From Candidatus Berkelbacteria bacterium (GTDB lineage: Bacteria; Patescibacteriota; UBA1384; 2-12-FULL-50-11), in NCBI GenBank assembly GCA_024654065.1, contig JANLIQ010000030.1:1-14814 (forward strand): DNA of 14,814 nucleotides, in the 5' to 3' direction. The notes beneath the pieces are model-generated. The model made no database searches. It saw nothing but the letters and a program-made list of their open reading frames with translations, and was not told the DNA's origin. This document shows, piece by piece, positions 1 to 8,597 of the stretch (its first letter is position 1; the number at the start of each line of letters is the position of its first letter). The position numbers were made by a program, and so were the translations under genes.

Positions 1-740
1 AGCGAGAAATCGCCGGCGTAGACCATCCGGTCTTTATCACTCACCAGTTTACCGGTTTGGATGCAGACAAGTTGTTCGTGGGCGACGGAATCTTCCGAAT
101 TCACATAATGCACATCGTTGGTAGCGATTAGCGGCAGGCCGGTCTTTTTAGCCAGCTCTTTGAGGTGCTGATTTAGCACCTGTTGTTCTGGCATCGACGG
201 ATGGTGTTGGAGCTCAAGGTAGTAGTTGTCTTTACCGAAAATCTCACGGTACTCACCAACAGTTTTGTCCAAACCTTCAAAATCTTTATTTTCGATGTGG
301 CGAGAGGTTTCGCTGGCCAAGCAAGCGGTCGTGGCGATCAGGCCTTCGGAGTGGCGGGAGAGGAGGTCGCGGTCGAGTCGGGGTTTGTAGTAGTAACCCT
401 CTAGGTGGGCGGCGGAAGTGAGCTTGATCAAGTGTTGGTAGCCCTGAAAGTTCTTCGCGAATAGCAGAAGATGATAGGGTTTAATGTCCTCGCCGGCGGT
501 TTTGTCAGACATTTTGCGTCTGGCCACATAAGCCTCAACGCCAATAATCGGCTTGATCTCCTGTTTCTGACACTCCAGATAAAAATCAATTGCCCCGTAC
601 ATCACTCCGTGATCGGTGATGGCTAGAGCTGGCATCCCAAGCTCTTTGGCCCGCCCCACTAACTCCGGAACTTTTCCCAACCCATCAAGCAACGAGTAAT
701 GCGAGTGAACATGAAGATGGACAAAATTAGGCTTACTCAT
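1..740 (-). CDS. dnaE: DNA polymerase III alpha subunit, N-terminal PHP domain (3' end outside window)
   Basis: Catalytic subunit of the replicative DNA polymerase. The minus strand reads MSKPNFVHLHVHSHYSLLDG from the ATG at 740-738 and stays open to the window edge, giving 246 residues of a protein usually over 1000 long. Only the PHP domain and the start of the next region are visible. The likely PHP metal ligands are present: H8 and H10 (HLH), D19, D43-H44 (ITDH) and E69 (IGVEAY). They are degenerate in E. coli DnaE, so this PHP domain may be an active proofreading nuclease (inference). The alignment to DnaE is continuous (GMPALAITDHG, EGYYYKPRLD, LIATNDVHYV). The start matches the family N-terminus. 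The gene is divergent from the AAA+ gene starting at 822. No convincing Shine-Dalgarno is seen. Confidence 0.96.
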   Translation of the reverse strand, partial: MSKPNFVHLHVHSHYSLLDGLGKVPELVGRAKELGMPALAITDHGVMYGAIDFYLECQKQEIKPIIGVEAYVARRKMSDKTAGEDIKPYHLLLFAKNFQGYQHLIKLTSAAHLEGYYYKPRLDRDLLSRHSEGLIATTACLASETSRHIENKDFEGLDKTVGEYREIFGKDNYYLELQHHPSMPEQQVLNQHLKELAKKTGLPLIATNDVHYVNSEDSVAHEQLVCIQTGKLVSDKDRMVYAGDFS

Positions 741-748
741 CGGCTATA

Positions 749-763
749 TTGTTGTAACAACAA
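749..763. promoter_or_regulatory. Short inverted repeat between the divergent dnaE and AAA+ genes
   Basis: TTGTTG (749-754) and CAACAA (758-763) form a perfect 6-bp inverted repeat around TAA, in the 81-base gap between the two divergent start codons. It could be an operator or a chance palindrome; nothing in the window names a regulator for it. Confidence 0.25.
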
Positions 764-786
764 GAGGGGTTTTTGTCCAAAGAACC

Positions 787-815
787 TTGTACGAAGCGTC
801 TCAAAAGGATTTAAT
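787..815 (+). promoter_or_regulatory. Putative promoter of the AAA+ DGR target gene
   Basis: A -10 box TTTAAT (810-815, 5 of 6 to consensus) lies 17 bases after a weak -35 TTGTAC (787-792). A start site about 7 bases after the -10 would fall on the ATG at 822, so the message may be leaderless. AAGGAT at 805-810 is an alternative, rather distant ribosome binding site if transcription begins further upstream. Confidence 0.4.
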
Positions 816-821
816 AATCCT

Positions 822-3509
822 ATGCCAGAAGAGTTGAGACCAGGCGAAGATGAGGTGACAAAACAGACAAGTGAGAGTGAACTGCCGTCGCCTTTCGCTA
901 GCACGCCAGAACAGATAGTAGAAAAAGGTGTCGAACCAGTACCAGAGGAATACCCGATACCGGCCACAGCCGATGCGGTCGAGCGAATGAAGTTTCTGGC
1001 TCGGGACTTGGCGCAACTAAAGTACGAACAGAATCAGCCCGACAGCGATGAAGCAATCAGAGAGGCAATCGTTGCAACCGAAACAGAATTAGCCACACTC
1101 AATAGCAATCCCGAGGTCCGTCAGAGCTACCAAGAATACTTCCGCCAGCAAGTTGAAACAGCCAAGCAGGTCAACCAGCTGGCCAAAATTGAGCGTCAGA
1201 TTGGCACCGCCAACTCTCAAGCCCAAAAGATTAGTCGCCAGCATTCGACAGGCCTGGTCAGCTCTTGGGTCAAGCGACATCTCCAATCTCTTGAAGAACA
1301 AAAAAGTACGCTCCGCCATGAAAAGACAGAGACACTGTCCGATCCCGAAGTTGAATTGGCCTGGCGCAATCATCAGTTGCGTGAGTATCGCCAACAGTGG
1401 GAACAGAATCATTTCGTCGAAACGCCGTCTCGAGAAGCATATATTGACCAGCTCCAAGATCTTTGGGCTGATGAAAAAAAAGTTTTAGCAACTGGCCCGA
1501 CCGGAACTGGCAAGACCGAGTTAGTTAAACGAGCCGCCCGCAAATATTCCGGGGAGCCAGAAGTTATCTCTGGCCACCAAGGATTAACGACCTACGAAGT
1601 CTACGGTAAGCCCAAACTTGGTCCAGGCTCGCTTACCGAGGACGAACAGGCTCGCTGGGGACAAAGAATTGCCGAAGCTGAAGATGAGGGCCAGCGACAG
1701 TTTCTACTCGCTCAATTTCAGCAACAGGGTGGCGTTGTCTCTGGCTTTAACCTCGGTAAACTCCCCCAGGCGGCCGAAGACGGTCGAGTCGTTATCTATG
1801 ATGAGATCGACTTGATTCCCAGTAAGACACTCCTCCGTCATAAAGCTGACTTTAATCTCCGGCCTGGAGAGTCGTTTACCATTCAAGAAGATTCTAACCA
1901 AACCGTCAAAATAAAAGAGGGATTCGCTGTCACGGCTACCGCCAACCTAAAATCCGCCAAACACAAAGAACGCGACGAGATCGATCCCGCCATTTTGCGT
2001 TTATTGGAGCCACTGCCGATTGGATATTTTCCAAAATCGGAACTTTACGATCTATGTTTGGCGACACTGATTGATCGTCGCGGTGCCCTGGAGATGAGCC
2101 ATCAAGATGCCAGCGAGACCCTAGCTCGGTTGGTTGAAGCAACTATCGATATTCAGGAAGCTTATCTGGGTGTGGCGACCAAATTTTATGAGAAAGGCGG
2201 TGGTAGTACTGGTAAAACCGCTTTTCTGGATAAAGCTATTTTAGATCCGGGGCGACTACTAGGGTTACTAGCGGGTTACCAGCGGGAAGCATTGCGTGGC
2301 ACGACCTTCAAAGCATTCGTCGAGCAGGGCCTGGTGGACTTTGTTAACAATGAGGCATATTCCGAGAAAGAACGATTTACGCTTCTAGATATCCTCACCC
2401 AACATGGCTTTCTACTTGGGCGCCATCAAGCCGATTTCCTGCCGGCTCAAATGAACGCCGACGAATGGCAGAAGCACACTCGTGGTAAAACAGCCGTGCC
2501 CGAAGCCGAACCGACCTATCTTGACCCACGATCAGTCGCCAGTCTCGACCCGTTTGGTGTCCGCCAAGTCCAAGTGAGTGAATCGGCCGAACAGTTCTTG
2601 GCCCAGGTTACTCCGCAAGCCATTGGCCGTGAAGGCGCTCCGGAAGCAAGTTCCGAGCTGGAATCCCAGCTAGAACTTCCCAGGCAATACGAAGAGATGG
2701 TTAAAGCCCTTGAGCAGTCAGGCATGATTGAGCAGTTAGCGGGCGGCTTCGGCATTACTGGTATCGACGGACGAGAATATACCTTGCCCAGCTACGCTGA
2801 GATTGCCCAAGAACTTAGCCGGCCGGAACTTCAGGAAAAAATCGATCAGGGCTTTACTAAGCTCTTGATTGTACCCTTCGGTCGTTCCCTAGACGAGCTA
2901 ATTGAGAGATATAAAGAAACAATTACAAAATATGGCGATCAACTTCAGGCGACAAATGGTGACCAGTTAGAGATTAAGCAAAACGGCCCGCTCTATCAAG
3001 CGGAGAGCTACGCTAACGCTGACATCGACGGGAAACTCGTCTATCAGCCGAAGCTATTTGATGCCAAAAAGCATGGTGGTCAAACAAAAAACCAAATCTT
3101 AACGAGCGGTAAGGGCTTTCGAGTCTTGATGATTGAAGATTTGCCCGATCTACCAGGGGACGGAGCCGGTCAAACCATAGGTGGTCGGAAGCAATTAGAA
3201 GCTAACCTTAGTCCTAAGGCGTACCTCAATAAGATTATGGCTGACCCAACCTATCAAGGCGAAGACGGTCTCACACTCGAAGATTGGCTGGTGTTAGCCG
3301 CTAGTGAAATAGAGAATCGTCAATTAGTTATCGATGACTGGCAAGGTCAAGGCAAAGCCGCTTACTTACCTGGTGCCTATTTCCCTGCTTCCGGCGATGT
3401 GCCGATTGCCTACTGGTACCGCGACAACGGCCAGGCCAACCTGAGTCACGACGATTCGGACCACCGCAGCTCGTACGACGGTGTCCGGGTCGGGGTGAGA
3501 GTAATTTAA
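822..3509 (+). CDS. MoxR/dynein-related AAA+ ATPase with DGR-diversified C-terminus (DGR target protein)
   Basis: An 895-residue protein from the ATG at 822. The frame is open back to 699, but that extension runs into dnaE. Residues about 40-200 are charged, helical and coiled-coil-like. The AAA+ module follows: Walker A GPTGTGKT at 225-232 (K231), Walker B VVIYDEID with D327-E328, sensor-1 TATAN with N375, and a DPAILR segment with R393 as candidate arginine finger. This arrangement fits the MoxR/AAA_5 group, whose members remodel partner proteins together with a VWA protein; such a gene lies at 5191. The middle (about 400-830) is unrecognised. The last ~40 residues (about 856-893) are encoded by the DGR variable repeat and read as a C-type-lectin-like variable tip (WYRDNGQANL, GVRVGVRV). 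Residues 866, 875, 878, 881, 883, 885 and 886 differ from the template-encoded Asn. I infer an NTP-driven complex whose recognition surface is hypermutated; its ligand is unknown. Confidence 0.9.
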   Translation: MPEELRPGEDEVTKQTSESELPSPFASTPEQIVEKGVEPVPEEYPIPATADAVERMKFLARDLAQLKYEQNQPDSDEAIREAIVATETELATLNSNPEVRQSYQEYFRQQVETAKQVNQLAKIERQIGTANSQAQKISRQHSTGLVSSWVKRHLQSLEEQKSTLRHEKTETLSDPEVELAWRNHQLREYRQQWEQNHFVETPSREAYIDQLQDLWADEKKVLATGPTGTGKTELVKRAARKYSGEPEVISGHQGLTTYEVYGKPKLGPGSLTEDEQARWGQRIAEAEDEGQRQFLLAQFQQQGGVVSGFNLGKLPQAAEDGRVVIYDEIDLIPSKTLLRHKADFNLRPGESFTIQEDSNQTVKIKEGFAVTATANLKSAKHKERDEIDPAILRLLEPLPIGYFPKSELYDLCLATLIDRRGALEMSHQDASETLARLVEATIDIQEAYLGVATKFYEKGGGSTGKTAFLDKAILDPGRLLGLLAGYQREALRGTTFKAFVEQGLVDFVNNEAYSEKERFTLLDILTQHGFLLGRHQADFLPAQMNADEWQKHTRGKTAVPEAEPTYLDPRSVASLDPFGVRQVQVSESAEQFLAQVTPQAIGREGAPEASSELESQLELPRQYEEMVKALEQSGMIEQLAGGFGITGIDGREYTLPSYAEIAQELSRPELQEKIDQGFTKLLIVPFGRSLDELIERYKETITKYGDQLQATNGDQLEIKQNGPLYQAESYANADIDGKLVYQPKLFDAKKHGGQTKNQILTSGKGFRVLMIEDLPDLPGDGAGQTIGGRKQLEANLSPKAYLNKIMADPTYQGEDGLTLEDWLVLAASEIENRQLVIDDWQGQGKAAYLPGAYFPASGDVPIAYWYRDNGQANLSHDDSDHRSSYDGVRVGVRVI
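3386..3498 (+). repeat. DGR variable repeat (VR)
   Basis: This 113-base segment at the 3' end of the AAA+ gene matches 3744-3856 at a constant offset of 358. There are 7 differences, at 3417 (T), 3445 (G), 3453 (G), 3462 (C), 3469 (G), 3474 (T) and 3477 (G); the template base is A in every case. All fall at position 1 or 2 of AAC/AAT codons, changing Asn to Y, S, D, H, S, Y and D. The GC-rich, mismatch-free 3' end (3481-3498) is the expected initiation-of-mutagenic-homology region. The target stop codon lies 9 bases beyond the end of the repeat. Confidence 0.96.
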
Positions 3510-3664
3510 TATTTAGATTTTTGTATTCACTTGATTTTTTCAACCTTGTTTTTAACAGTGGCGAAAAGTCACCCGTTTTAAGGCGGGCTGCCATGACGAT
3601 TAGTCGTAATCTGTTTGGAATTCGCTAGTCACAATGCTGTGGCCGGAGCGCCAACCGCGACCAA

Positions 3665-3693
3665 TTGAAAACATTCTTCTCTCACGATATTAG
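3665..3693 (+). promoter_or_regulatory. Putative promoter for the template-repeat RNA
   Basis: TTGAAA (3665-3670, 5 of 6 to the -35 consensus), a 17-base spacer and TATTAG (3688-3693, 4 of 6 to the -10). The predicted start near 3700 would give an RNA that opens with the 3703-3716 hairpin and enters TR 44 bases later. The rest of the 3510-3743 gap between target and TR has only short weak hairpins and AT-rich sequence, with no gene visible. Confidence 0.45.
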
Positions 3694-3734
3694 GATCGCT
3701 TTGCCACAGTTGTGGCTGTAACCAACAGGCGATC
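3694..3734 (+). other. Nested stem-loop directly upstream of the DGR template
   Basis: GATCGC (3694-3699) pairs with GCGATC (3729-3734), enclosing GCCACA (3703-3708) and TGTGGC (3711-3716). It ends nine bases before TR. If transcription starts near 3700, only the inner hairpin would be in the RNA. It could cap or position the template RNA for the RT, or be a DNA cruciform; the function is inferred only from its place. Confidence 0.5.
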
Positions 3735-3743
3735 TAATTAAAG

Positions 3744-3856
3744 TGCTTCCGGCGATGTGCCGATTGCCTACTGGAACCGCGACAACGGCCAGGCCAACCT
3801 GAATCACGACAATTCGGACAACCGCAACTCGAACAACGGTGTCCGGGTCGGGGTGA
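3744..3856 (+). repeat. DGR template repeat (TR)
   Basis: Invariant donor copy of the VR, rich in AAC/AAT codons (nine across the variable section). Adenine-specific mutagenesis turned seven of these into other residues in the VR; those at 3784 and 3796 are unchanged. Outside adenines the two copies are identical over 113 bases. Past 3856 they diverge, as expected for the TR versus VR forms of the initiation site. The adenine bias is on the plus strand, so the template RNA is transcribed rightward, toward the RT. TR ends 10 bases before the 3' end of the oppositely oriented avd gene. Confidence 0.96.
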
Positions 3857-3866
3857 ACGAGGAGTG

Positions 3867-4191
3867 TTAGTTGGACTGGGTGGCTTTTAACCAGCCGCCC
3901 AGCATTCGTCCGATTTCGAGTATTTTACTTTGAGTTTGGAATATCTTCGTCTCTTGACCAAGTTTCATCTCTAGCGCCAGACGCATTTTTAGTCTCAATA
4001 ATTCAGTCAAAGCGCTGGCTTTTATTAGGTAGGTTGGCTTGATGGTTCTGGGGGCGTTTTTAGCCATCAGCAATTCTTTGAGCAAATCAAGGACAGTTGT
4101 TTCAATGCTCATTCCCAGCGAGTAGCGCCAGCGTTTGGGTAAATGATCGTTCAGCTCGACGACATCTTTGTAGATAGCGTATGTTTTACTG

Positions 4192-4211
<20 letters not shown>
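3867..4211 (-). CDS. avd: DGR accessory variability determinant (Avd-like four-helix bundle protein)
   Basis: A 114-residue basic, helical protein of the Avd / 23S-rRNA-intervening-sequence four-helix-bundle family. In DGRs, Avd forms a pentameric barrel that binds the RT and the template RNA and is needed for mutagenic cDNA synthesis. Family features seen are an N-terminal helix, the PKRWRYSLGMSIE segment at about 25-37, an LLRLKMRLALE helix, and the C-terminal EIGRMLGGWLKA. The size is normal for Avd (about 110-130). It lies on the strand opposite to TR and RT: its 5' end overlaps the RT 5' end by 20 bases and its 3' end faces TR. That orientation is odd for this gene. Function is assigned from family and context. 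Confidence 0.85.
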
Positions 4212-5190
<979 letters not shown>

Positions 5191-5204
<14 letters not shown>

Positions 5205-7281
5205 AGACGAGAATCAGCCCTCGTTGGAAGAAGTCGGATCGGAGTCCGTCGAAGAGCAGATTTCCTCTGACGAAGTAGCGGTTAGTGCTACTAACCGAAC
5301 TAAAGAGTTTCTTGATCGTTACGGCCAATCGATTCGCCGATATGGTGCTGAAACAAGCTTGTCGATCGAAATAATCGATCCTGATCGAGCCGGTAAAGAT
5401 CAGCCAGAAAGTTGGGCGATTGATTTAGATAATGGCGTAATTTTTGCTGATTCGCGCTTCTTTCTCGAACAGGGTTACGAATTAGCCGATAGCCAATTTG
5501 CGATTTTTCACGAAGTTGAGCATTTTAGAGAATTAAGGGATTTATTGAACGAGCCAGACGGGTATCAGACTTGGCAGAGACATCGTCGTAAGACCAGTGC
5601 CAAGCGACGACTGCACCTGCTCGACAACTGTTTGGATGATATTCGAATGAACCGAACTGTCGTCAGCCGGGCGTCGTCGTTAGAAGCAGCTAAGTCCCAT
5701 CTCTATCAAGATAAGCTATTTCCGGAGTCGGACTTCCGGCAATTGCCTAAACATCTACAGTTTGTTTACACCATTTTGCGAGAGCGTATGCTACCGAGCG
5801 AGCCCTGTCAGATTGATGAGGTTGTTCGGCAAGAGATCAATTCGCTCCATCAGCGGAAAGACAAAACCGGGCAGTCGGTGATTGAAGTTATGACCGATCC
5901 GCGACTGTCTTCTAGCCAGCGACTGAAGTTGCAGGAGCAATTTTTTGAGCCGATTTACGAGCGACTCTTTCAGGAGGATGTCTCTAGAGGAGAAGATCAG
6001 CCAGAGCCTAGCGACTCGGGTGCGAGGGGTCAGAAAGGTTCTGCTGGCGAAGGCGAGACGCAACCAGACGGTCAATCATCACCACAAGGTGAATCAACCC
6101 CAGATTCTGTCTCCCAGCCTGGGGACCAACCAGGGGGCGAACAGCAAGAGTCAGGAAGTGGTGATAACGCCGGTCAAGGATTGCCCCCAAGCTCTTCGTC
6201 TGCGTCAGGTCGAAAATCATCGCCAGGCAACCCCGAAGATATCTTCAAAGAATACTACGATGATTACTTTGCCAATTCGCCCGATGCCGCCATTAACCAG
6301 TCGGCAGTTGATGATATTTTGGAGCAATACGCCAAAGATCACGGTTTGGATTTAGCGCCGGAGGCAAGAGGTGAGGTGGCTTACGCCAGTGCCGAAGGTG
6401 TGAGTGTCCAGGACTTGCGATCTTACCGTCGCTTATGGGAGCAGGTTTCCGAATTACGAGATCCGGAAACTAACGAGTTAGTGATCGACCAATTGCGAGC
6501 GATTTTCCGCCGTATCATTGCCGAGCGAACCAATCCTCGCAATGTTCCTTACGCCCCCCAGAGCGAGGGCGAGGTGCTAATTAACCCAGTTCAGGCGTAC
6601 ACCGATGTGTTGGCTGGAAAGGAGGAGTCAGAAGCGTGGTTGACCCACCAAATTAAGGAGAGGCCAGCCGAACGGTTCGGACAATTTGATGTCACGCTCA
6701 TCTGTGATCGCTCGGGCTCAATGACCAATGGTCAGAAAGGGCCAGACCAGCTTCGTTCGGCAGTATTGCTAATGGAAGCGCTGAAAGAGTTTAGCGACGA
6801 ATTAGACTATGCTCGAATTGATTTAGAGACCGATTTGCGAGTTCGAACGGAAGTGAGAAGTTTTGGTGCTGGCGATCAAGGCCACGATGTCTTGAAATCG
6901 CTTGATTCAGATCTATCCGAGCAACAACGAGTGGCCGTCGCCAAGGCTCTCCGGGAACTGCCCGGATCAACGCCGGACTTTCTGCCACTGGAGGATGTTG
7001 GCAACTCAATGAGCGATGATGATTGGGCGCAAATTTCCTCCGGGGAACGGCGTAAAATTATTATTTCCCTTTCCGATGGCGAATCGGATGATACTGGCCG
7101 AACCCAGCGGGCATTGGGACAGTTACGCGAAAAGGGGGTCGCTGTTGTTGGTCTTGGTATGGGAGCGGAATCTGGAGCGATCGAGACTACTTATGCGCCC
7201 GACGCTCATGTCGTCGCTAACACCAAAGAGCTAGCCGCAACACTAGCTCAGGTGCTTGAGGGATTTTTGGCCGAGCTTTAG
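5191..7281 (+). CDS. CobT-like VWA-domain protein with N-terminal HEVEH metallopeptidase-like motif
   Basis: A 696-residue protein, likely partner of the AAA+ ATPase at 822. MoxR-type ATPases commonly act with VWA proteins (RavA/ViaA, NorQ/NorD, CbbQ/CbbO, CobS/CobT). Residues 1-40 are acidic. Residues 104-115 contain FHEVEHFRE, with H107, E108 and H111 forming a zinc-protease-like HExxH; an LDNCLDDIRMN segment about 40 residues later could supply a third ligand. Residues about 271-350 are a Ser/Gly/Pro/Gln-rich disordered linker. The C-terminal VWA domain has the MIDAS motif D506-R-S508-G-S510, a candidate T594 (GSTPD), and D629 (SLSDGES). The ATG at 5191 overlaps the RT stop by 14 bases and has no visible Shine-Dalgarno, which suggests translational coupling to the RT. 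No signal peptide or membrane segment is seen. VWA is certain; protease activity is only suggested. Confidence 0.9.
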
Positions 7282-7429
7282 CTGGGTCTCCAAGGAGCAA
7301 TTTTCGTCAGATTGGAATCCTCGGAGTGCTGCGCAAACAGTTTTCAATTAATTATTAATGTTCCAATTTTGAAAATTGCTACTCGCTAACTATAAATTTA
7401 CTTTCGGCAAGAATCGCATTCGTCACCGG

Positions 7430-7458
7430 TTGAACATGGGGTGAAAATAGGTTAAGAT
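7430..7458 (+). promoter_or_regulatory. Putative promoter of the rpmA-rplS transcript
   Basis: TTGAAC (7430-7435) and TAAGAT (7453-7458) are separated by 17 bases, in the 188-base gap after the VWA gene. The predicted start near 7465 leaves a leader of only about five bases before rpmA, and no Shine-Dalgarno is visible. The same gap contains the AT-rich inverted repeat CAATTTT/AAAATTG (7364-7378), of unknown role. Confidence 0.45.
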
Positions 7459-7469
7459 ATTTAGACAAA

Positions 7470-7742
7470 ATGGCGCATACCAAAGCGAAAGGTTCTAGTA
7501 AGAATAACCGAGACTCACAGTCAAAACGACTGGGGGTAAAGCTTTATGGTGGGCAAGTTGTTAAAAAAGGCATGATAATTCTTCGTCAGCGAGGAAGTAA
7601 GTACTTTATTGGTGACGGCGTCATGGTTGGTAGCGACGACACGATTTTTGCTATTAAAGACGGTGAAGTTCAGTTCTCAGAGAAAAAAGTTGTTAACTTT
7701 GCCGGCAACAGATCTCTCAAAACTTTTGTCTCAGTTAAATAA
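7470..7742 (+). CDS. rpmA: 50S ribosomal protein bL27
   Basis: A 90-residue protein with the full bL27 pattern: the N-terminal MAHTKAKGSS arm that reaches the peptidyl transferase centre, RDSQSKRLGVKLYGGQ at about 15-30, then IILRQRGSKYFIGDGV, and a closing FAIKDGEVQF segment. Length and order are normal. It is followed after 5 bases by the bL19 gene, so the two are probably co-transcribed. In many bacteria rpmA pairs with rplU (bL21); here bL27 sits with bL19 instead. Confidence 0.97.
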   Translation: MAHTKAKGSSKNNRDSQSKRLGVKLYGGQVVKKGMIILRQRGSKYFIGDGVMVGSDDTIFAIKDGEVQFSEKKVVNFAGNRSLKTFVSVK

Positions 7743-7747
7743 TCACA

Positions 7748-8341
7748 ATGAATAGCGCAGTAATTGATAAATTTCAGGCGACTCAGATGAAGGAGAAAGT
7801 TGCTGATGTCCGCCCGGGTGAAACAGTTAAAGTTCACTACAAAATCCGTGAAGGTGGTAAAGAAAGAATTCAGATTTTTGAAGGGTTAGTTATAGGAACC
7901 AAAGCTACGAAATCGTTCCAAGGATCATTTACCGTCCGAAAGGTTGTTGACGGTATCGGAGTTGAGAGAACTTTTCCTCTACATTCACCTTGGGTAACTA
8001 AGGTTGAACGTGTGAAGTCTGGTAAAGTTCGTCGAGCCAAACTTAATTTTGTCCGTGGCTACGCTCTTTCTCGCCGCTTTAAACTTAAAGACAAGGGTGT
8101 AGAAGGTACGATTTGGGAAGAAATAAAAGCTGAAAAAGAAGCCGTAGCAGAAGAGCAGGAACGACACGAAGAGGGTATTGGAGATCAAGCTGAGGCCGAA
8201 GTTGCTGAAAACTCTGAAAAAAGCGAGAATGAACCAGATGAAGCTTCAGAACAAGTTACAGGTGACGAGAGTCCCAAGCAGGGTACTGAGCCTGCTGGAG
8301 AAGAAAAAGCTCCGGATTCTGAAACAGAATCTTCGAACTAA
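7748..8341 (+). CDS. rplS: 50S ribosomal protein bL19 with long acidic C-terminal extension
   Basis: Residues 1 to about 115 are a standard bL19 that sits at the 30S-50S interface: VRPGETVKVHYKIREG, RIQIFEGLVIG, FTVRKVVDGIGVERTFPLHS, and KLNFVRGYALSRRFKLK. The family is normally about 115 residues. This protein has 197, with an extra tail of about 80 residues dominated by Glu, Ala, Ser and Gln and probably disordered. The tail DNA also carries another open frame (see 8262-8597). It begins 5 bases after rpmA with no ribosome binding site seen. Confidence 0.96.
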   Translation: MNSAVIDKFQATQMKEKVADVRPGETVKVHYKIREGGKERIQIFEGLVIGTKATKSFQGSFTVRKVVDGIGVERTFPLHSPWVTKVERVKSGKVRRAKLNFVRGYALSRRFKLKDKGVEGTIWEEIKAEKEAVAEEQERHEEGIGDQAEAEVAENSEKSENEPDEASEQVTGDESPKQGTEPAGEEKAPDSETESSN

Positions 8342-8597
8342 ATTCGGTTTAGTTGATTTCTTAGCTCAAGACGTTTCGCATATAGTTATTGTTAAAGTTT
8401 GTTTAAAAAACAAGAATTTTAACTCAATTATTGATGCAATAGATGCGTCAACACGAGAAAAATTAATTTTGTTACTGCATAAATTAATGACTGATTACAA
8501 AACAAACAAAGCTCGTGTGGATCTCGCTCTATTAGATAGCGCCCTGGAACCTCTCAAATATAAGTATTACAAAGGTATCATTGAATTTAATGGCTGA
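8262..8597 (+). CDS. Hypothetical small protein bridging rplS and gltX (start uncertain)
   Basis: A frame open from 8178 to the TGA at 8595-8597 overlaps the rplS tail in another frame and then fills the 248 bases between rplS and gltX. The unique part is a helix-rich stretch including SIIDAIDASTREKLILLLHK and ALEPLKYKYY, with no recognised family. The only ATG in the unique part is at 8487, too late to include most of it; a GTG at 8262 is a possible start, and the true start is unknown. Its stop overlaps the gltX start (ATGGCTGA), the kind of overlap seen in coupled genes. It could instead be non-coding spacer. Confidence 0.35.
   Translation: MTRVPSRVLSLLEKKKLRILKQNLRTKFGLVDFLAQDVSHIVIVKVCLKNKNFNSIIDAIDASTREKLILLLHKLMTDYKTNKARVDLALLDSALEPLKYKYYKGIIEFNG

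Noticed and set aside
699..821. Upstream extension of the AAA+ protein to the ATG at 699.
   Set aside because: It would overlap the dnaE start by 42 bases, adds a Cys/Arg-rich non-conserved stretch, and a promoter-like -10 lies just before the ATG at 822.
3744..3866. TR region as a short gene or a decayed second copy of the target gene.
   Set aside because: Its reading frame has no start of its own, homology ends sharply at 3744 and 3856, and differences from the VR are adenine-only, which is explained by a DGR template.
7282..7469. Terminator or small gene after the VWA protein.
   Set aside because: Only a weak 4-bp CTCC/GGAG stem and an AT-rich inverted repeat without a T run are seen, and no credible ORF fills the gap.
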